Shown here piece by piece: positions 8,411 through 17,919 of a stretch of DNA of 64,000 nt. The translations under genes and the position numbers were made by a program. This DNA is from Rhodoferax koreense. GTDB lineage: Bacteria > Pseudomonadota > Gammaproteobacteria > Burkholderiales > Burkholderiaceae_C. Where the stretch lies: NCBI RefSeq assembly GCF_001955695.1, contig NZ_CP019236.1, forward strand, positions 3,472,001-3,536,000, in the 5' to 3' direction. Positions within the stretch are counted from its first letter, which is position 1. Each line of letters starts with the position of its first letter. The notes beneath the pieces were generated by a model, which was not told the DNA's origin, made no database searches, and saw only the letters and a program-made list of their open reading frames with translations.

Positions 8411-10576
8411 TCAGGTCACCGGCAGGAAGCGCCGGTTCGCCAGGCAGGCCTCGAATTCCGGTGCCGAGAGCGGGCGCGAAAACAGGTAGCCCTGGGCATA
8501 GTCGCAGCCGGCTTCGGTCAGCAGGTCGCGCTGCTGTGCCGTCTCCACGCCTTCGGCGACCACCTTGATGCCGAGCTCGTGGGCCATCAGGATGATGGCC
8601 TTGCACAGCGCCAGGTCGGTCGAGTCGGCCACCAGGTGGCGCACGAAGGACTGGTCGATCTTGATGAAATCGATGTCGAACTTCTGCAGGTACGACAACG
8701 AGGAATAACCGGTGCCGAAATCGTCGAGCGAGACCTCGATGCCCGCATCGCTCAGCGCCATCAGGTGGTCGGTGACGCGCCGGCTGGTGTCGAGCAGCAG
8801 GCCTTCGGTGATCTCGACCACGATGCTGCGTCCCGGCAGCCCCATGGCGGCGAGCTGGCTGCCCCAGGAGGGACGTCCCTCGCCGTCGTGCTGGAACTGC
8901 GCGGGCGACTTGTTCACGCTGACCTGGAAGTCGGGATGCAGGCGCTCGCGCCAGGTCTGCACCTGCCGCGCCGCGCGCTGAAACACCCACTCGCCGATCT
9001 CCACGATCAGGCCGCTCGATTCGGCGATGGGGATGAAATGCGCGGGGCTGACCAGTCCACGCGTCGGATGCAGCCAGCGGATCAGCGCCTCGGCCTTGTG
9101 GACCGCCCCGGTGGCGAGTTCGACGATGGGCTGGTAGACCACGCGGAACTGGTGCTCCAGCAGGCCATGGCGCAGATCGGCCGCCAGCCTGGCCCGGGTC
9201 TGCGCCGCCTCCTGCAGCGAAGGCGTGAAGAAGCTGTAGCGGTTGCGCCCCGCGCCCTTGGCCACGTACAGCGCCTGGTCGGCATTCTTGAACAGGCCGT
9301 CGATCTCCTGCGCGTCCGACGGGTACAGGGTGACGCCGATGCTGGCCGACACGAAGACCTGTTCGTTGCCGAGCTGGAACACCCGCTCCAGCGCGCGCAG
9401 GATCTTCTGCAGCGTGGGTTCGAGCCGCCGCCCGTCGTTGACCTCGGTGAGGATCACGGTGAATTCGTCGCCGCCCATGCGCGCCACGGTGTCGAGCTCG
9501 CGCAGGCAGGCCTGGATACGCCGGCCGGCCTCGACCAGCAACAGGTCGCCGTTGTCGTGGCCCAGCGTATCGTTGACTTCCTTGAAATGGTCCAGGTCGA
9601 TGAACAGGATGGCCAGCTGCTGCGCATCGCGCCGGCAGTGCTTGATCTCCTGCTCCAGCCGGTCGCGGAACATGCGCCGGTTGGGCAGGCCGGTCAGCGT
9701 GTCGAAGAAGGCCTGCTGCCAGATCAGCACCTCGGAGGCCTTGCGGTCGCTGATGTCGGTGTGGGTGCCGATCATGCGCAGCGGCCGTCCCTCGGCATCG
9801 CGGCTGATCAGCATGCCGCGGCTCAGCACCCATTTCCAGGTGCCGTCCTTGCAGCGCACCCGGTGCTCGTTCGAATAGGTGGCGGTGAGGCCGTCGAAAT
9901 GCGCCTGGCGGTCCTTGAGCATCTGCGCGAGATCGTCGGGGTGCGTGCGCCCGTCGATTTCCTCGGCCAGGTTCGCCATCTCGCCCTCGCCAAAGCCGTA
10001 GATCTCCATCAACCGCTTGGAAAAATATTCGGCGCCGCTCTGGATGTGCCAGTCCCAGACGCCGTCGCCGGTGCTCTCCAGCGCCAGTCGCCAGCGGTTC
10101 TCGGTGTCCTGCACCGCCATCTGCGCCTGCTTGCGCTCGGTGATGTCAGTGTGGCTGCCGATCAGCCGCAGCGGCTTGCCGGCCGCATCGCGTTCGACCA
10201 CGGTGGCGCGCGAGGCGATCCAGATCCACGCACCGTTCCGGTGCCGCAGCCGCACGTCCTGCTGGAAGCCGGGCGTCGAACCGTCCAGGCAGGCACCCAA
10301 CGCCGCCTGCAGCGCCGGCATGTCGTCGGGATGCACCAGATTGATGAACTCGCGGTAGCCACCCTCGAGATGCGCCGTGCCGTCATAACCCAGCAGCTCC
10401 TCCCATCGCTTCGAGTGGTGCTGCACGCCGGTGCGCAAATCCCAGTCCCACACACCGGCACCGGTCGCCTCGAGCGCGATGCGCCACGGGTTCTCGGGCT
10501 CGCCCTCGGCGGGTGTTGCGGTCCAGTCCAGGGGAGCGGCGAAGACTTTGGTGGCGGATTCGGGGCGAAGGCTCAT
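8411..10576 (-). CDS. Cytosolic PAS-PAS-GGDEF-EAL protein
   Basis: Cyclic-di-GMP synthase/phosphodiesterase of about 721 aa without transmembrane segments. Two tandem PAS domains begin at NPWRIALEATGAGVWDW and NRWRLALESTGDGVWDW, each with a PAC segment (GSHTDITERK, GTHTDISDRK). The GGDEF domain has an intact motif with an RELD I-site, and the EAL domain has KAEALIRW. The frame is open to 10714, but that start lies inside the terminator of the lpdA operon, so I prefer the ATG at 10576. No strong ribosome binding site is visible there. The GVWDW motif is typical of this PAS subtype. Confidence 0.9.
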   Translation of the reverse strand: MSLRPESATKVFAAPLDWTATPAEGEPENPWRIALEATGAGVWDWDLRTGVQHHSKRWEELLGYDGTAHLEGGYREFINLVHPDDMPALQAALGACLDGSTPGFQQDVRLRHRNGAWIWIASRATVVERDAAGKPLRLIGSHTDITERKQAQMAVQDTENRWRLALESTGDGVWDWHIQSGAEYFSKRLMEIYGFGEGEMANLAEEIDGRTHPDDLAQMLKDRQAHFDGLTATYSNEHRVRCKDGTWKWVLSRGMLISRDAEGRPLRMIGTHTDISDRKASEVLIWQQAFFDTLTGLPNRRMFRDRLEQEIKHCRRDAQQLAILFIDLDHFKEVNDTLGHDNGDLLLVEAGRRIQACLRELDTVARMGGDEFTVILTEVNDGRRLEPTLQKILRALERVFQLGNEQVFVSASIGVTLYPSDAQEIDGLFKNADQALYVAKGAGRNRYSFFTPSLQEAAQTRARLAADLRHGLLEHQFRVVYQPIVELATGAVHKAEALIRWLHPTRGLVSPAHFIPIAESSGLIVEIGEWVFQRAARQVQTWRERLHPDFQVSVNKSPAQFQHDGEGRPSWGSQLAAMGLPGRSIVVEITEGLLLDTSRRVTDHLMALSDAGIEVSLDDFGTGYSSLSYLQKFDIDFIKIDQSFVRHLVADSTDLALCKAIILMAHELGIKVVAEGVETAQQRDLLTEAGCDYAQGYLFSRPLSAPEFEACLANRRFLPVT

Positions 10577-10715
10577 CGACGGGCCGGGGAAAGGCTGGGC
10601 ATTTGTTTCAATTTGTGCAGCAAGGAATATACCGAATGCCGTGCCGCTATGACGGCTGCCCAAAGTGGTAATACGGACAGGGTCGGCAACAGGGACGACC
10701 GTCGATTCAGGCATG

Positions 10716-10750
10716 AAAAAGCCGCGCAGCCCTTTCGGAACCTGCGCGGC
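10716..10750 (-). terminator. Rho-independent terminator of the aceE-aceF-lpdA operon
   Basis: Perfect 9-bp stem (10721-10729 with 10742-10750), 12-nt loop, then five T on the minus strand. It lies 36 nt past the lpdA stop. Confidence 0.9.
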
Positions 10751-10785
10751 CAGCTACCGAATCAGTAGCAACCTAAGCGAAGAAC

Positions 10786-12627
10786 TTACTTCTTCTGCGG
10801 CGGCACGTCGGTGCAGCTGCCGTGCGCAATCTCAGCCGCCATACCAATGCTTTCACCCAGCGTCGGATGCGGATGAATCGTCTTGCCGATGTCCACCGCG
10901 TCGGCGCCCATCTCGATGGCCAGCGCGATCTCGCCGATCATGTCGCCGGCGTGCGTGCCGACCATGCCGCCGCCGAGGATCTTGCCGTGGCCGTGGGCCT
11001 CGGGGGAGTCGTCGAACAGCAGCTTGGTGACGCCTTCGTCGCGCCCGTTGGCGATGGCGCGGCCGGAAGCGTTCCACGGGAACAGGCCCTTCTTGACCTT
11101 GATGCCCTGCGCCTTGGCCTGGTCTTCGGTGAGGCCGACCCAGGCCACTTCGGGGTCGGTGTAGGCCACGCTCGGGATCACACGGGCGTTGAACGCGGCC
11201 GCGGCGAGTTCCTTGTTGCCCTGCAGTTCGCCGGCGATGACTTCGGCCGCCACGTGCGCCTCGTGCACCGCCTTGTGCGCCAGCATGGGCTGGCCGACGA
11301 TGTCGCCGATGGCGAAGATGTGCGGCACGTTGGTGCGCATCTGGATGTCGACATTGATGAAGCCGCGGTCGGTGACGGCCACGCCGGCCTTCTCGGCGGC
11401 GATCTTCTTGCCGTTGGGCGTGCGGCCCACGGCCTGCAGCACCAGGTCGTAGACCTGCGGCGCGGGTGCGGTGCCGCCCTCTTCCGCCGAAGCAAACGTC
11501 ACTTCGATGCCTTCGGGCAAGGCGCGTGCGGAGACGGTCTTGGTCTTGAGCATGATGTTGTCGAAGCGCGGCGCGTTCATCTTCTGCCAGATCTTGACCA
11601 GGTCGCGGTCGGCGCCCTGCATCAGGCCGTCGAGCATTTCCACCACGTCCAGGCGTGCACCCAGCGTGCTGTACACCGTACCCATTTCCAGCCCGATGAT
11701 GCCGCCGCCGAGGATCAGCATGCGCTTGGGCACTTCCTTGAGCGCCAGGGCGCCGGTGCTGTCGACCACGCGCGGGTCCTTTGGCATGAACGGCAGGCTC
11801 ACGGCCTGGCTACCGGCGGCGATGATGGCATTCTTGAAGGCGATGGTCTGGGTTTTCCCGGTCTGCTCCTGGCCTTCCTTGCCGGTGGTCTCGGCCACCT
11901 GCAGGTGGTTGGCGCCGACGAACGAGCCGACACCGCGCACGATGGTGACCTTGCGCATCTTGGCCATGGCGGCCAGGCCGCCGGTCAGCTTGCCGATGAC
12001 CTTCTCCTTGTGCGTGCGCAGCTTGTTGATGTCCACCGTCGGCGCGCCGAAGTCCACGCCGAGCGCGGCCATGTGGCTGACCTCGTCCATCACCGAGGCC
12101 ACGTGCAGCAGCGCCTTGGACGGGATGCAGCCCACGTTGAGGCAGACACCGCCCAGCGTGGCGTAACGCTCGACCAGCATGACCTTCAGGCCCAGGTCGG
12201 CCGCACGGAACGCCGCGGAATAACCGCCGGGGCCGCCGCCGATCACGACCACGTCGCACTCCAGGTCGGCGGTGCCGGCGAAGCTGGCCGCAGTGGGCGC
12301 TGGTACCGCTACGGTATTCATAGCAGCTGGCGCAGGTGCTGCCTGCGCTGGAGCCGGTTTTGATTCAGCAACTGGTGCGGACGCTGCGCCGGCGGCTTCC
12401 ACCACGAGCACGACGGAGCCTTCGGCCACCTTGTCGCCGAGCTTGACCTTCAGCTCGGTGACCACGCCGCCTTGCGAGGCCGGGATTTCCATCGAGGCCT
12501 TGTCGCTCTCCACGGTGATCAGCGATTGCTCGGGCTTGATGGTGTCGCCCACCTTGACCAGCAATTCGATCACGGTGACTTCGGCGAAATCGCCAATATC
12601 GGGAACTTTGATTTCAACGGCTGCCAT
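10786..12627 (-). CDS. lpdA: Dihydrolipoyl dehydrogenase (E3) with N-terminal lipoyl domain
   Basis: E3 subunit of pyruvate dehydrogenase, 613 aa, which reoxidises dihydrolipoamide with NAD+. Residues 1-80 form a lipoyl domain (lipoyl lysine K43 in [10 protein letters not shown]). An Ala/Pro linker (~80-120) leads to the FAD/NAD oxidoreductase with GGGPGG, the redox pair C162/C167 in [13 protein letters not shown], and a C-terminal dimer domain with HPHPTLGE. Lipoyl-bearing E3 is common in betaproteobacteria and 100-150 residues longer than E. coli Lpd. Part of the linker (~residues 88-106) is encoded by a ~53-nt repeat. Confidence 0.97.
   Translation of the reverse strand: MAAVEIKVPDIGDFAEVTVIELLVKVGDTIKPEQSLITVESDKASMEIPASQGGVVTELKVKLGDKVAEGSVVLVVEAAGAASAPVAESKPAPAQAAPAPAAMNTVAVPAPTAASFAGTADLECDVVVIGGGPGGYSAAFRAADLGLKVMLVERYATLGGVCLNVGCIPSKALLHVASVMDEVSHMAALGVDFGAPTVDINKLRTHKEKVIGKLTGGLAAMAKMRKVTIVRGVGSFVGANHLQVAETTGKEGQEQTGKTQTIAFKNAIIAAGSQAVSLPFMPKDPRVVDSTGALALKEVPKRMLILGGGIIGLEMGTVYSTLGARLDVVEMLDGLMQGADRDLVKIWQKMNAPRFDNIMLKTKTVSARALPEGIEVTFASAEEGGTAPAPQVYDLVLQAVGRTPNGKKIAAEKAGVAVTDRGFINVDIQMRTNVPHIFAIGDIVGQPMLAHKAVHEAHVAAEVIAGELQGNKELAAAAFNARVIPSVAYTDPEVAWVGLTEDQAKAQGIKVKKGLFPWNASGRAIANGRDEGVTKLLFDDSPEAHGHGKILGGGMVGTHAGDMIGEIALAIEMGADAVDIGKTIHPHPTLGESIGMAAEIAHGSCTDVPPQKK
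12308..12360 (+). repeat. Copy 1 of a ~54-nt palindrome-core repeat, inside lpdA linker
   Basis: Core GCTACGGTATTCATAGC (17 nt, 12308-12324) followed by a second short inverted repeat (GGCGCAGG...CTGCGCTGG) and GGTTT. The same layout occurs at 21192, 43955 and (inverted) 63514. Confidence 0.6.
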
Positions 12628-12679
12628 TTTTCATCTCCACATTGGGTTGTCGGCGAGCGCAGCCAGCGCGCTCACCGTC

Positions 12680-13264
12680 TCATTTCTTCAGTTTGAGCGT
12701 GAACACTTCCACCGGGCCGGCCGAGTTCTTGTCGAACTCGCAAGCCGTGTTCACGCTTTGCAGCGCGAGTTCGCGTGCGCTCTTGGCCGTGTTCCAGGAC
12801 GCATGCAGCGCGCCCAGCGCGAAACTGCGGCCCGAACCGATGCCCCAGAACTCCTTGAACTCGAACACCTCGCGGTAGCTATACAGGCCATAGATGCCGC
12901 TGGCGTTGGCCACCACCACGGTGAACTGGCTCGATTCGTACGGGTCGTTGTCGTCTTCCTTGGTCTGCAGGAAGTAGCCTTCCTTCAGCACAGCGTGCAG
13001 CTTGGAGAAGGTCTCGAAGACATCGTCCTTGCTGCCCAGGTGCAACTGGTCCTTCGGCATGGCCGTCATGGCCTTGCGCAGCACCGGGAAATGCGCCACG
13101 GTGCCGGCCATGCCGATGTAGCTCGGCCCGCCCGTGCCGTCCACCTTGAAGATCTTGCTGTTGTCCTCGAAGCGGTGGCCCAGGCGGGTGTCGCCGAAGG
13201 TCACCAGCGTGTCGGCGGCGATCGCCACCTGGCCCGCCTTCTTGACGACAACGACCGTGGTCAT
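12680..13264 (-). CDS. Ntn-hydrolase of the proteasome/HslV superfamily (BPH-like)
   Basis: 194 aa. The sequence begins MTTVVVVKK and reads like a proteasome beta-type or HslV fold. Removal of Met would expose a catalytic Thr1. Other expected residues are visible: Asp17 in IAADT, a Lys in the NSKIFKV strand, the GMAGTVAHF turn, and the IGSGRSFALGA block matching the HslV IGSG motif. Length and lack of a propeptide fit the beta-proteobacterial proteasome homologue (BPH) described by Valas and Bourne. It starts 0 nt after the aceF stop and precedes lpdA by 52 nt, so it is co-transcribed with pyruvate dehydrogenase. No ATPase partner is nearby. Its substrate is unknown. Confidence 0.8.
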   Translation of the reverse strand: MTTVVVVKKAGQVAIAADTLVTFGDTRLGHRFEDNSKIFKVDGTGGPSYIGMAGTVAHFPVLRKAMTAMPKDQLHLGSKDDVFETFSKLHAVLKEGYFLQTKEDDNDPYESSQFTVVVANASGIYGLYSYREVFEFKEFWGIGSGRSFALGALHASWNTAKSARELALQSVNTACEFDKNSAGPVEVFTLKLKK

Positions 13265-14932
13265 TTAGAGCAGGACCCGGCGGAAGTCCGTCAGCACCTG
13301 GCCGAAGAACGCGTTGAAGCGCGCAGCAGCCGCGCCATCGATCACACGGTGGTCCCAGCTCAGCGACAGCGGCAGCATCAGCTTTGGCACGAAGGCCTTG
13401 CCGTCCCACTTGGGCTCGATCTGGCTCTTGCACACGCCCATGATCGCCACCTCGGGCGCGTTGATGATCGGCGTGAAATACCGCCCGCCAATGCCGCCCA
13501 GGCTGGAGATCGTGAAGCAGGCGCCGCTCATGTCGGCCGGGCCGAGCTTGCCGTCGCGCGCCTTCTTGGCCAGATCGCCCATTTCCTGGCTGATCTGGAT
13601 CACGCCCTTCTTGTCGGCGTCCTTGATCACGGGCACGACCAGGCCGTTCGGCGTGTCGGCCGCGAAGCCGATGTGGAAGTACTTCTTCAGCACCAACTGT
13701 TCGCCGTCGAGCGAGCTGTTGAACTCGGGGAACTTCTTCAGCGCGGCCACCGAGGCCTTGATCATGAAGGCGAGCATGGTCAGCTTGATGCCGGCCTTCT
13801 CGTTCTCCTTGTTCATGCTCACGCGGAAAGCTTCGAGCTCGGTGATGTCGCAGTCGTCGTGGTTGGTGACGTGCGGGATCAGCACCCAGTTGCGGTGCAG
13901 GTTGGCGCCGCTGATCTTCTTGATGCGCGACATGTCCTTGCGCTCGATCTCGCCGAACTTGGTGAAATCGACCTTGGGCCACGGCAGCAGGCCGAGCGCC
14001 TCGCCACCGCCGCCCGCGGCTTTGGGTGCGTTCGCGGCCTGGGCCTTGGTCTGCGCCGTACCCGCCATCACCGACTTGGTGAAGGACTGGATGTCGGATT
14101 CGGTGATGCGGCCCTTGGGTCCGCTGCCCTTGACTTCTTCGAGCGGCACGCCGAGTTCACGCGCGAACTTGCGCACCGAAGGCGATGCGTGCGGCAGTGC
14201 GCCGGTGGGTGCGGTGGTCGGGTTGTGGGCCGGCACCGAAGCGCTGGCGGCCACCGGCGCGGCAGCGGCGGCGGCAGGCGCCGGGGCCGGTGCAGCGGCG
14301 GCAGGTGCGGCCGACGGTGCTGGCGCTGGTGCGGCAGGTGCAGCACCGGCCGCGCCTTCGAGCACGGCCAGCAGGTCACCGATGTTGACCTTGTCGCCGA
14401 TCTTGACCTTCAGTTCCTTGAGCACACCGGCGGCGGAGGAAGGGATTTCCATCGAGGCCTTGTCGGACTCCACGGTGATCAGCGATTGTTCGACCTTGAT
14501 GGTGTCGCCGGTCTTGACCATCACCTCGATCACGGTCACGTCCTTGAAGTCGCCGATGTCGGGCACGAACACTTCGACCGGACCGCTGGCCGCGGCAGGA
14601 GCCGCAGCAGCGGGCGCGGCAGCAGGCGCTGGCGCAGGTGCGGCGGCGGCCGCTGCGGGCGCAGCAGCCGGTGCGGGCGCGGCCGCGGCACCGCCTTCGG
14701 CCTCGAGCATCACCACCAGCGAGCCTTCCTTGACCTTGTCGCCAAGCTTGACCTTGACTTCTTTCACCACACCGGCGGCCGACGATGGAATCTCCATCGA
14801 GGCCTTGTCGCTTTCCACCGTGATCAGCGACTGTTCGGCCTTCACCGTGTCGCCGGGCTTGACCAGCAGTTCGATGACGGTCACCTCGTCGAAGTCGCCG
14901 ATGTCGGGGACGCTAATTTCAATCAATGCCAT
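13265..14932 (-). CDS. aceF: Pyruvate dehydrogenase dihydrolipoyl acetyltransferase (E2)
   Basis: E2 core of the pyruvate dehydrogenase complex, 555 aa, which transfers acetyl groups from lipoamide to CoA. Two lipoyl domains carry K43 and K158 (both in [10 protein letters not shown]). Ala/Pro-rich linkers separate them from the peripheral subunit-binding domain ([20 protein letters not shown]) and the catalytic domain, which ends with the active-site pattern [16 protein letters not shown]. coli AceF has three lipoyl domains, so two is a normal betaproteobacterial variant. The gene is second in the operon, 79 nt after aceE. Confidence 0.97.
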   Translation of the reverse strand: MALIEISVPDIGDFDEVTVIELLVKPGDTVKAEQSLITVESDKASMEIPSSAAGVVKEVKVKLGDKVKEGSLVVMLEAEGGAAAAPAPAAAPAAAAAAPAPAPAAAPAAAAPAAASGPVEVFVPDIGDFKDVTVIEVMVKTGDTIKVEQSLITVESDKASMEIPSSAAGVLKELKVKIGDKVNIGDLLAVLEGAAGAAPAAPAPAPSAAPAAAAPAPAPAAAAAAPVAASASVPAHNPTTAPTGALPHASPSVRKFARELGVPLEEVKGSGPKGRITESDIQSFTKSVMAGTAQTKAQAANAPKAAGGGGEALGLLPWPKVDFTKFGEIERKDMSRIKKISGANLHRNWVLIPHVTNHDDCDITELEAFRVSMNKENEKAGIKLTMLAFMIKASVAALKKFPEFNSSLDGEQLVLKKYFHIGFAADTPNGLVVPVIKDADKKGVIQISQEMGDLAKKARDGKLGPADMSGACFTISSLGGIGGRYFTPIINAPEVAIMGVCKSQIEPKWDGKAFVPKLMLPLSLSWDHRVIDGAAAARFNAFFGQVLTDFRRVLL

Positions 14933-15011
14933 GTTTTGTCTCCAGGAACAGGGGAAAACGGCGCCGCGTGGAGACGGCGCCGTTCTTCGAAGCTAGCTTT
15001 TGACGCGCAAT

Positions 15012-17714
15012 TTACGCGTAGAGCGGGTTGATCTTGTCGGCCTTGATGCCGTACTTCGCGATCGCCTCGGCCACCTTGGCCGCCGGCACCACGCCGTCCT
15101 CGGACAGGGCCTTCAACGCGGCCACCACGATGTAGTGGCGGTTGATCTCGAAGTGCTCGCGCAGCTTGCTGCGGAAGTCGCTGCGGCCGAAACCGTCGGT
15201 GCCCAGGGCCTTGTAGGTCCGGCCCTTGGGAACGTACGGACGGATCTGCTCGGTGTAGGCCTTCATGTAGTCGGTGGATGCCACCACCGGGCCGGTGCTC
15301 TTGGCGAGCTGCTCGGTGACGAACGGCACACGCGGCGTCTCCAGCGGATGCAGCAGGTTGAAGCGGTCGGCGTCCTGGCCGTCGCGCGTCAACTCGTTGA
15401 AGCTCGGGCAGCTCCACACGTCGGCGGCGATGTCCCATTCGTTGGCCAGCAGTTCCTGGGCGGCGATCGATTCGCGCAGGATGGTGCCCGAGCCGAGCAA
15501 CTGCACGCGGTTCTTCTGTGCGCCACCGGGCTTGCACAAATACATGCCCTTGATGATCTGCTCTTCCGTGCCGGCGGTGAGGCCGGGCATGGCGTAGTTC
15601 TCGTTGAGCAGGGTCAGGTAGTAGAAGACGTTGTCCTGCTTCTCGACCATGCGCTTCAGGCCGTGGTGCAGGATCACGCCGACTTCATGCGCGAAGGTCG
15701 GGTCGTAGCTCACGCAGTTCGGAATGGTGTTGGCCAGGATGTGGCTGTGGCCGTCTTCGTGCTGCAGGCCTTCGCCGTTGAGCGTGGTGCGCCCCGACGT
15801 GCCGCCCAGGAGGAAGCCGCGGGCCTGCATGTCGCCGGCCGCCCAGGCCAGGTCGCCGATGCGCTGGAAGCCGAACATCGAGTAGTACACGTAGAACGGC
15901 ACCATGATGCGGTTGCTGGTGCTGTAGCTCGTGGCCGCGGCGATCCAGCTGCTCATGCCGCCGGCTTCGTTGATGCCTTCCTGCAGGATCTGGCCGGCCT
16001 TGTCTTCCTTGTAGTACATGACCTGGTCCTTGTCGACCGGCGTGTACTGCTGCCCCGCGGGGTTGTAGATGCCGACCTGGCGGAACAGGCCTTCCATGCC
16101 GAAGGTGCGCGCCTCGTCGACCAGGATCGGCACGACGCGCGGGCCCAGCGCCTGGTCACGCAGCAGCTGCGTGAGGAAACGCACGTAGGCCTGCGTGGTC
16201 GAGATCTCGCGGCCTTCGGGGGTCGGGTCGATCACCGACTTGAAGGTGTCCAGCGACGGCACGGTGAAGCTCTCGTCGGCCTTGGTGCGGCGGTGCGGCA
16301 GGTAGCCGCCGAGCGCCTTGCGCCGCTCGTGCAGGTACTTCATCTCGGGGGTGTCGTCGGCCGGCTTGTAGAAAGGCACGTCGGCGATCTGGCTGTCCGG
16401 GATCGGGATGTTGAAGCGGTCGCGGAAGGCCTTGATGTCCTCGTCGGCGAGCTTCTTGGTCTGGTGGACGTTGTTCTTGCCTTCGCCGATCTTGCCCATG
16501 CCGAAGCCCTTGACGGTCTTGATCAGCAGCACGGTCGGCTGGTCCTTGTGGTTCACGGCGGCGTGGAAGGCGGCATAGACCTTCTGCGAATCGTGGCCGC
16601 CGCGGCGCAGGTTCCAGATGTCGTCGTCGCTCATCTTCGCGACCATCTCCAGCGTGCGCGGGTCCTTGCCGAAGAAGTTCTTGCGCACGAAGGCGCCGTC
16701 GTTGGCCTTCATGGCCTGGTAGTCGCCGTCCAGCGTGTCCATCATGATCTTGCGCAGCGCGCCGTCCTTGTCGCGCGCCAGCAGCGGATCCCAGTTGCTG
16801 CCCCAGATCAGCTTGATCACGTTCCAGCCGGCACCGCGGAACTCGCCTTCGAGTTCCTGGATGATCTTGCCGTTGCCGCGCACCGGGCCGTCCAGGCGCT
16901 GCAGGTTGCAGTTGATGACGAAGACCAGGTTGTCGAGCTTTTCACGCGCGGCCAGGCCGATCGCGCCCATGGATTCGACTTCGTCCATTTCGCCGTCCCC
17001 GCAGAACACCCAGACCTTGCGGTTTTCGGTGTTGGCGATGCCGCGGGCGTGCAGGTATTTCAGGAAACGCGCCTGGTAGATGGCCATCAGCGGGCCCAGG
17101 CCCATGGAGACGGTGGGGAACTGCCAGAACTCGGGCATCAGCTTCGGATGCGGGTAGCTGGACAGGCCCTTGCCGTCGACTTCCTGGCGGAAGTGAAGCA
17201 GCTGCTCTTCCGTCAGGCGGCCTTCGAGGTAGGCGCGGGCATAGACGCCCGGCGAGACGTGGCCCTGGATGTAGAGGCAGTCGCCGCCGTGGTTTTCGCT
17301 CTCGGCGTGCCAGAAGTGGTTGAAGCCGGCGCCGAACATGCTCGCCAGCGAGGCGAAGGAGCCGATGTGGCCGCCGAGGTCGCCGCCGTCGGCCGGGTGC
17401 AGCCGGTTGGCCTTGACGACCATGGCCATGGCGTTCCAGCGCATGTAGGCGCGCAGGCGTTCTTCAATTTCCAAATTACCGGGGGAACGCTCTTCCTTGT
17501 CGGTCTCGATGGTGTTCACGTAGCCGGTGGTGGCCGAGAACGGCATGTCGATGCTGCTCTGGCGCGCGTGCTCGAGGAGCTGCTCCAACAGGAAATGGGC
17601 GCGCTCCGGACCTTCACTCTGGATCACGGCGGACAAGGCATCCATCCACTCGCGGGTTTCCTGGCTGTCCGCGTCGTTCGCGGCTGCGCCGACGTTCAGG
17701 GGTAATGCTGACAT
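15012..17714 (-). CDS. aceE: Pyruvate dehydrogenase E1 component (homodimeric type)
   Basis: Thiamine-diphosphate-dependent E1, 900 aa, which decarboxylates pyruvate and acetylates E2. The ATG at 17714 has an AGAGGAG Shine-Dalgarno and gives the normal N-terminus; the frame continues upstream to 17813 without family sequence. Visible are the SFASLASMFGAGFNHFW region with HIGS, and the ThDP/Mg site GDGEMDEVESMGAI followed by NCNLQRLDGPVRGN. First gene of the operon aceE-aceF-BPH-lpdA. The upstream region (about 205 bp) is AT-rich and shared with a divergent sensor kinase. Confidence 0.98.
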   Translation of the reverse strand: MSALPLNVGAAANDADSQETREWMDALSAVIQSEGPERAHFLLEQLLEHARQSSIDMPFSATTGYVNTIETDKEERSPGNLEIEERLRAYMRWNAMAMVVKANRLHPADGGDLGGHIGSFASLASMFGAGFNHFWHAESENHGGDCLYIQGHVSPGVYARAYLEGRLTEEQLLHFRQEVDGKGLSSYPHPKLMPEFWQFPTVSMGLGPLMAIYQARFLKYLHARGIANTENRKVWVFCGDGEMDEVESMGAIGLAAREKLDNLVFVINCNLQRLDGPVRGNGKIIQELEGEFRGAGWNVIKLIWGSNWDPLLARDKDGALRKIMMDTLDGDYQAMKANDGAFVRKNFFGKDPRTLEMVAKMSDDDIWNLRRGGHDSQKVYAAFHAAVNHKDQPTVLLIKTVKGFGMGKIGEGKNNVHQTKKLADEDIKAFRDRFNIPIPDSQIADVPFYKPADDTPEMKYLHERRKALGGYLPHRRTKADESFTVPSLDTFKSVIDPTPEGREISTTQAYVRFLTQLLRDQALGPRVVPILVDEARTFGMEGLFRQVGIYNPAGQQYTPVDKDQVMYYKEDKAGQILQEGINEAGGMSSWIAAATSYSTSNRIMVPFYVYYSMFGFQRIGDLAWAAGDMQARGFLLGGTSGRTTLNGEGLQHEDGHSHILANTIPNCVSYDPTFAHEVGVILHHGLKRMVEKQDNVFYYLTLLNENYAMPGLTAGTEEQIIKGMYLCKPGGAQKNRVQLLGSGTILRESIAAQELLANEWDIAADVWSCPSFNELTRDGQDADRFNLLHPLETPRVPFVTEQLAKSTGPVVASTDYMKAYTEQIRPYVPKGRTYKALGTDGFGRSDFRSKLREHFEINRHYIVVAALKALSEDGVVPAAKVAEAIAKYGIKADKINPLYA

Positions 17715-17919
17715 GCGTTGTCTCCTCTTGTTGGTGACGTCATTCTGATGGTTGAAACGGCAGTTTTTTCGACTGACGCAAGGGAGTTTCTCATAATTGT
17801 TTTGAGATTTCAAGATGCGATTATTGATTTCATAATGTGATTTTTACCATCCGAAGAACTACGCACGCGGCCTCGCGCCTTTGCGGTTAAAAGCGACACG
17901 GCTCCTCTACACTCCAGGG
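17715..17919. promoter_or_regulatory. AT-rich divergent intergenic region between aceE and the sensor kinase
   Basis: The part from about 17750 to 17850 is markedly AT-rich against its surroundings. It contains repeated ATAAT-type hexamers (CATAATTG, TTGATTTCATAATG) and must hold promoters for both directions. I could not fix a -35/-10 pair with confidence. It is the natural target for the kinase/regulator pair downstream or for a PdhR-like repressor. Confidence 0.5.

Noticed and set aside
10577..10714. N-terminal extension of the PAS-GGDEF-EAL protein to 10714
   Set aside because: The extension begins within 2 nt of the terminator of the lpdA operon and has no family sequence; the ATG at 10576 is preferred.
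12878..12894. GCTATACAGGCCATAGA as a fifth copy of the 17-nt palindromic core
   Set aside because: The last base breaks the TAGC end, the flanks lack the GC arms, and the codons fit the normal Ntn-hydrolase sequence IYGLYSYRE.
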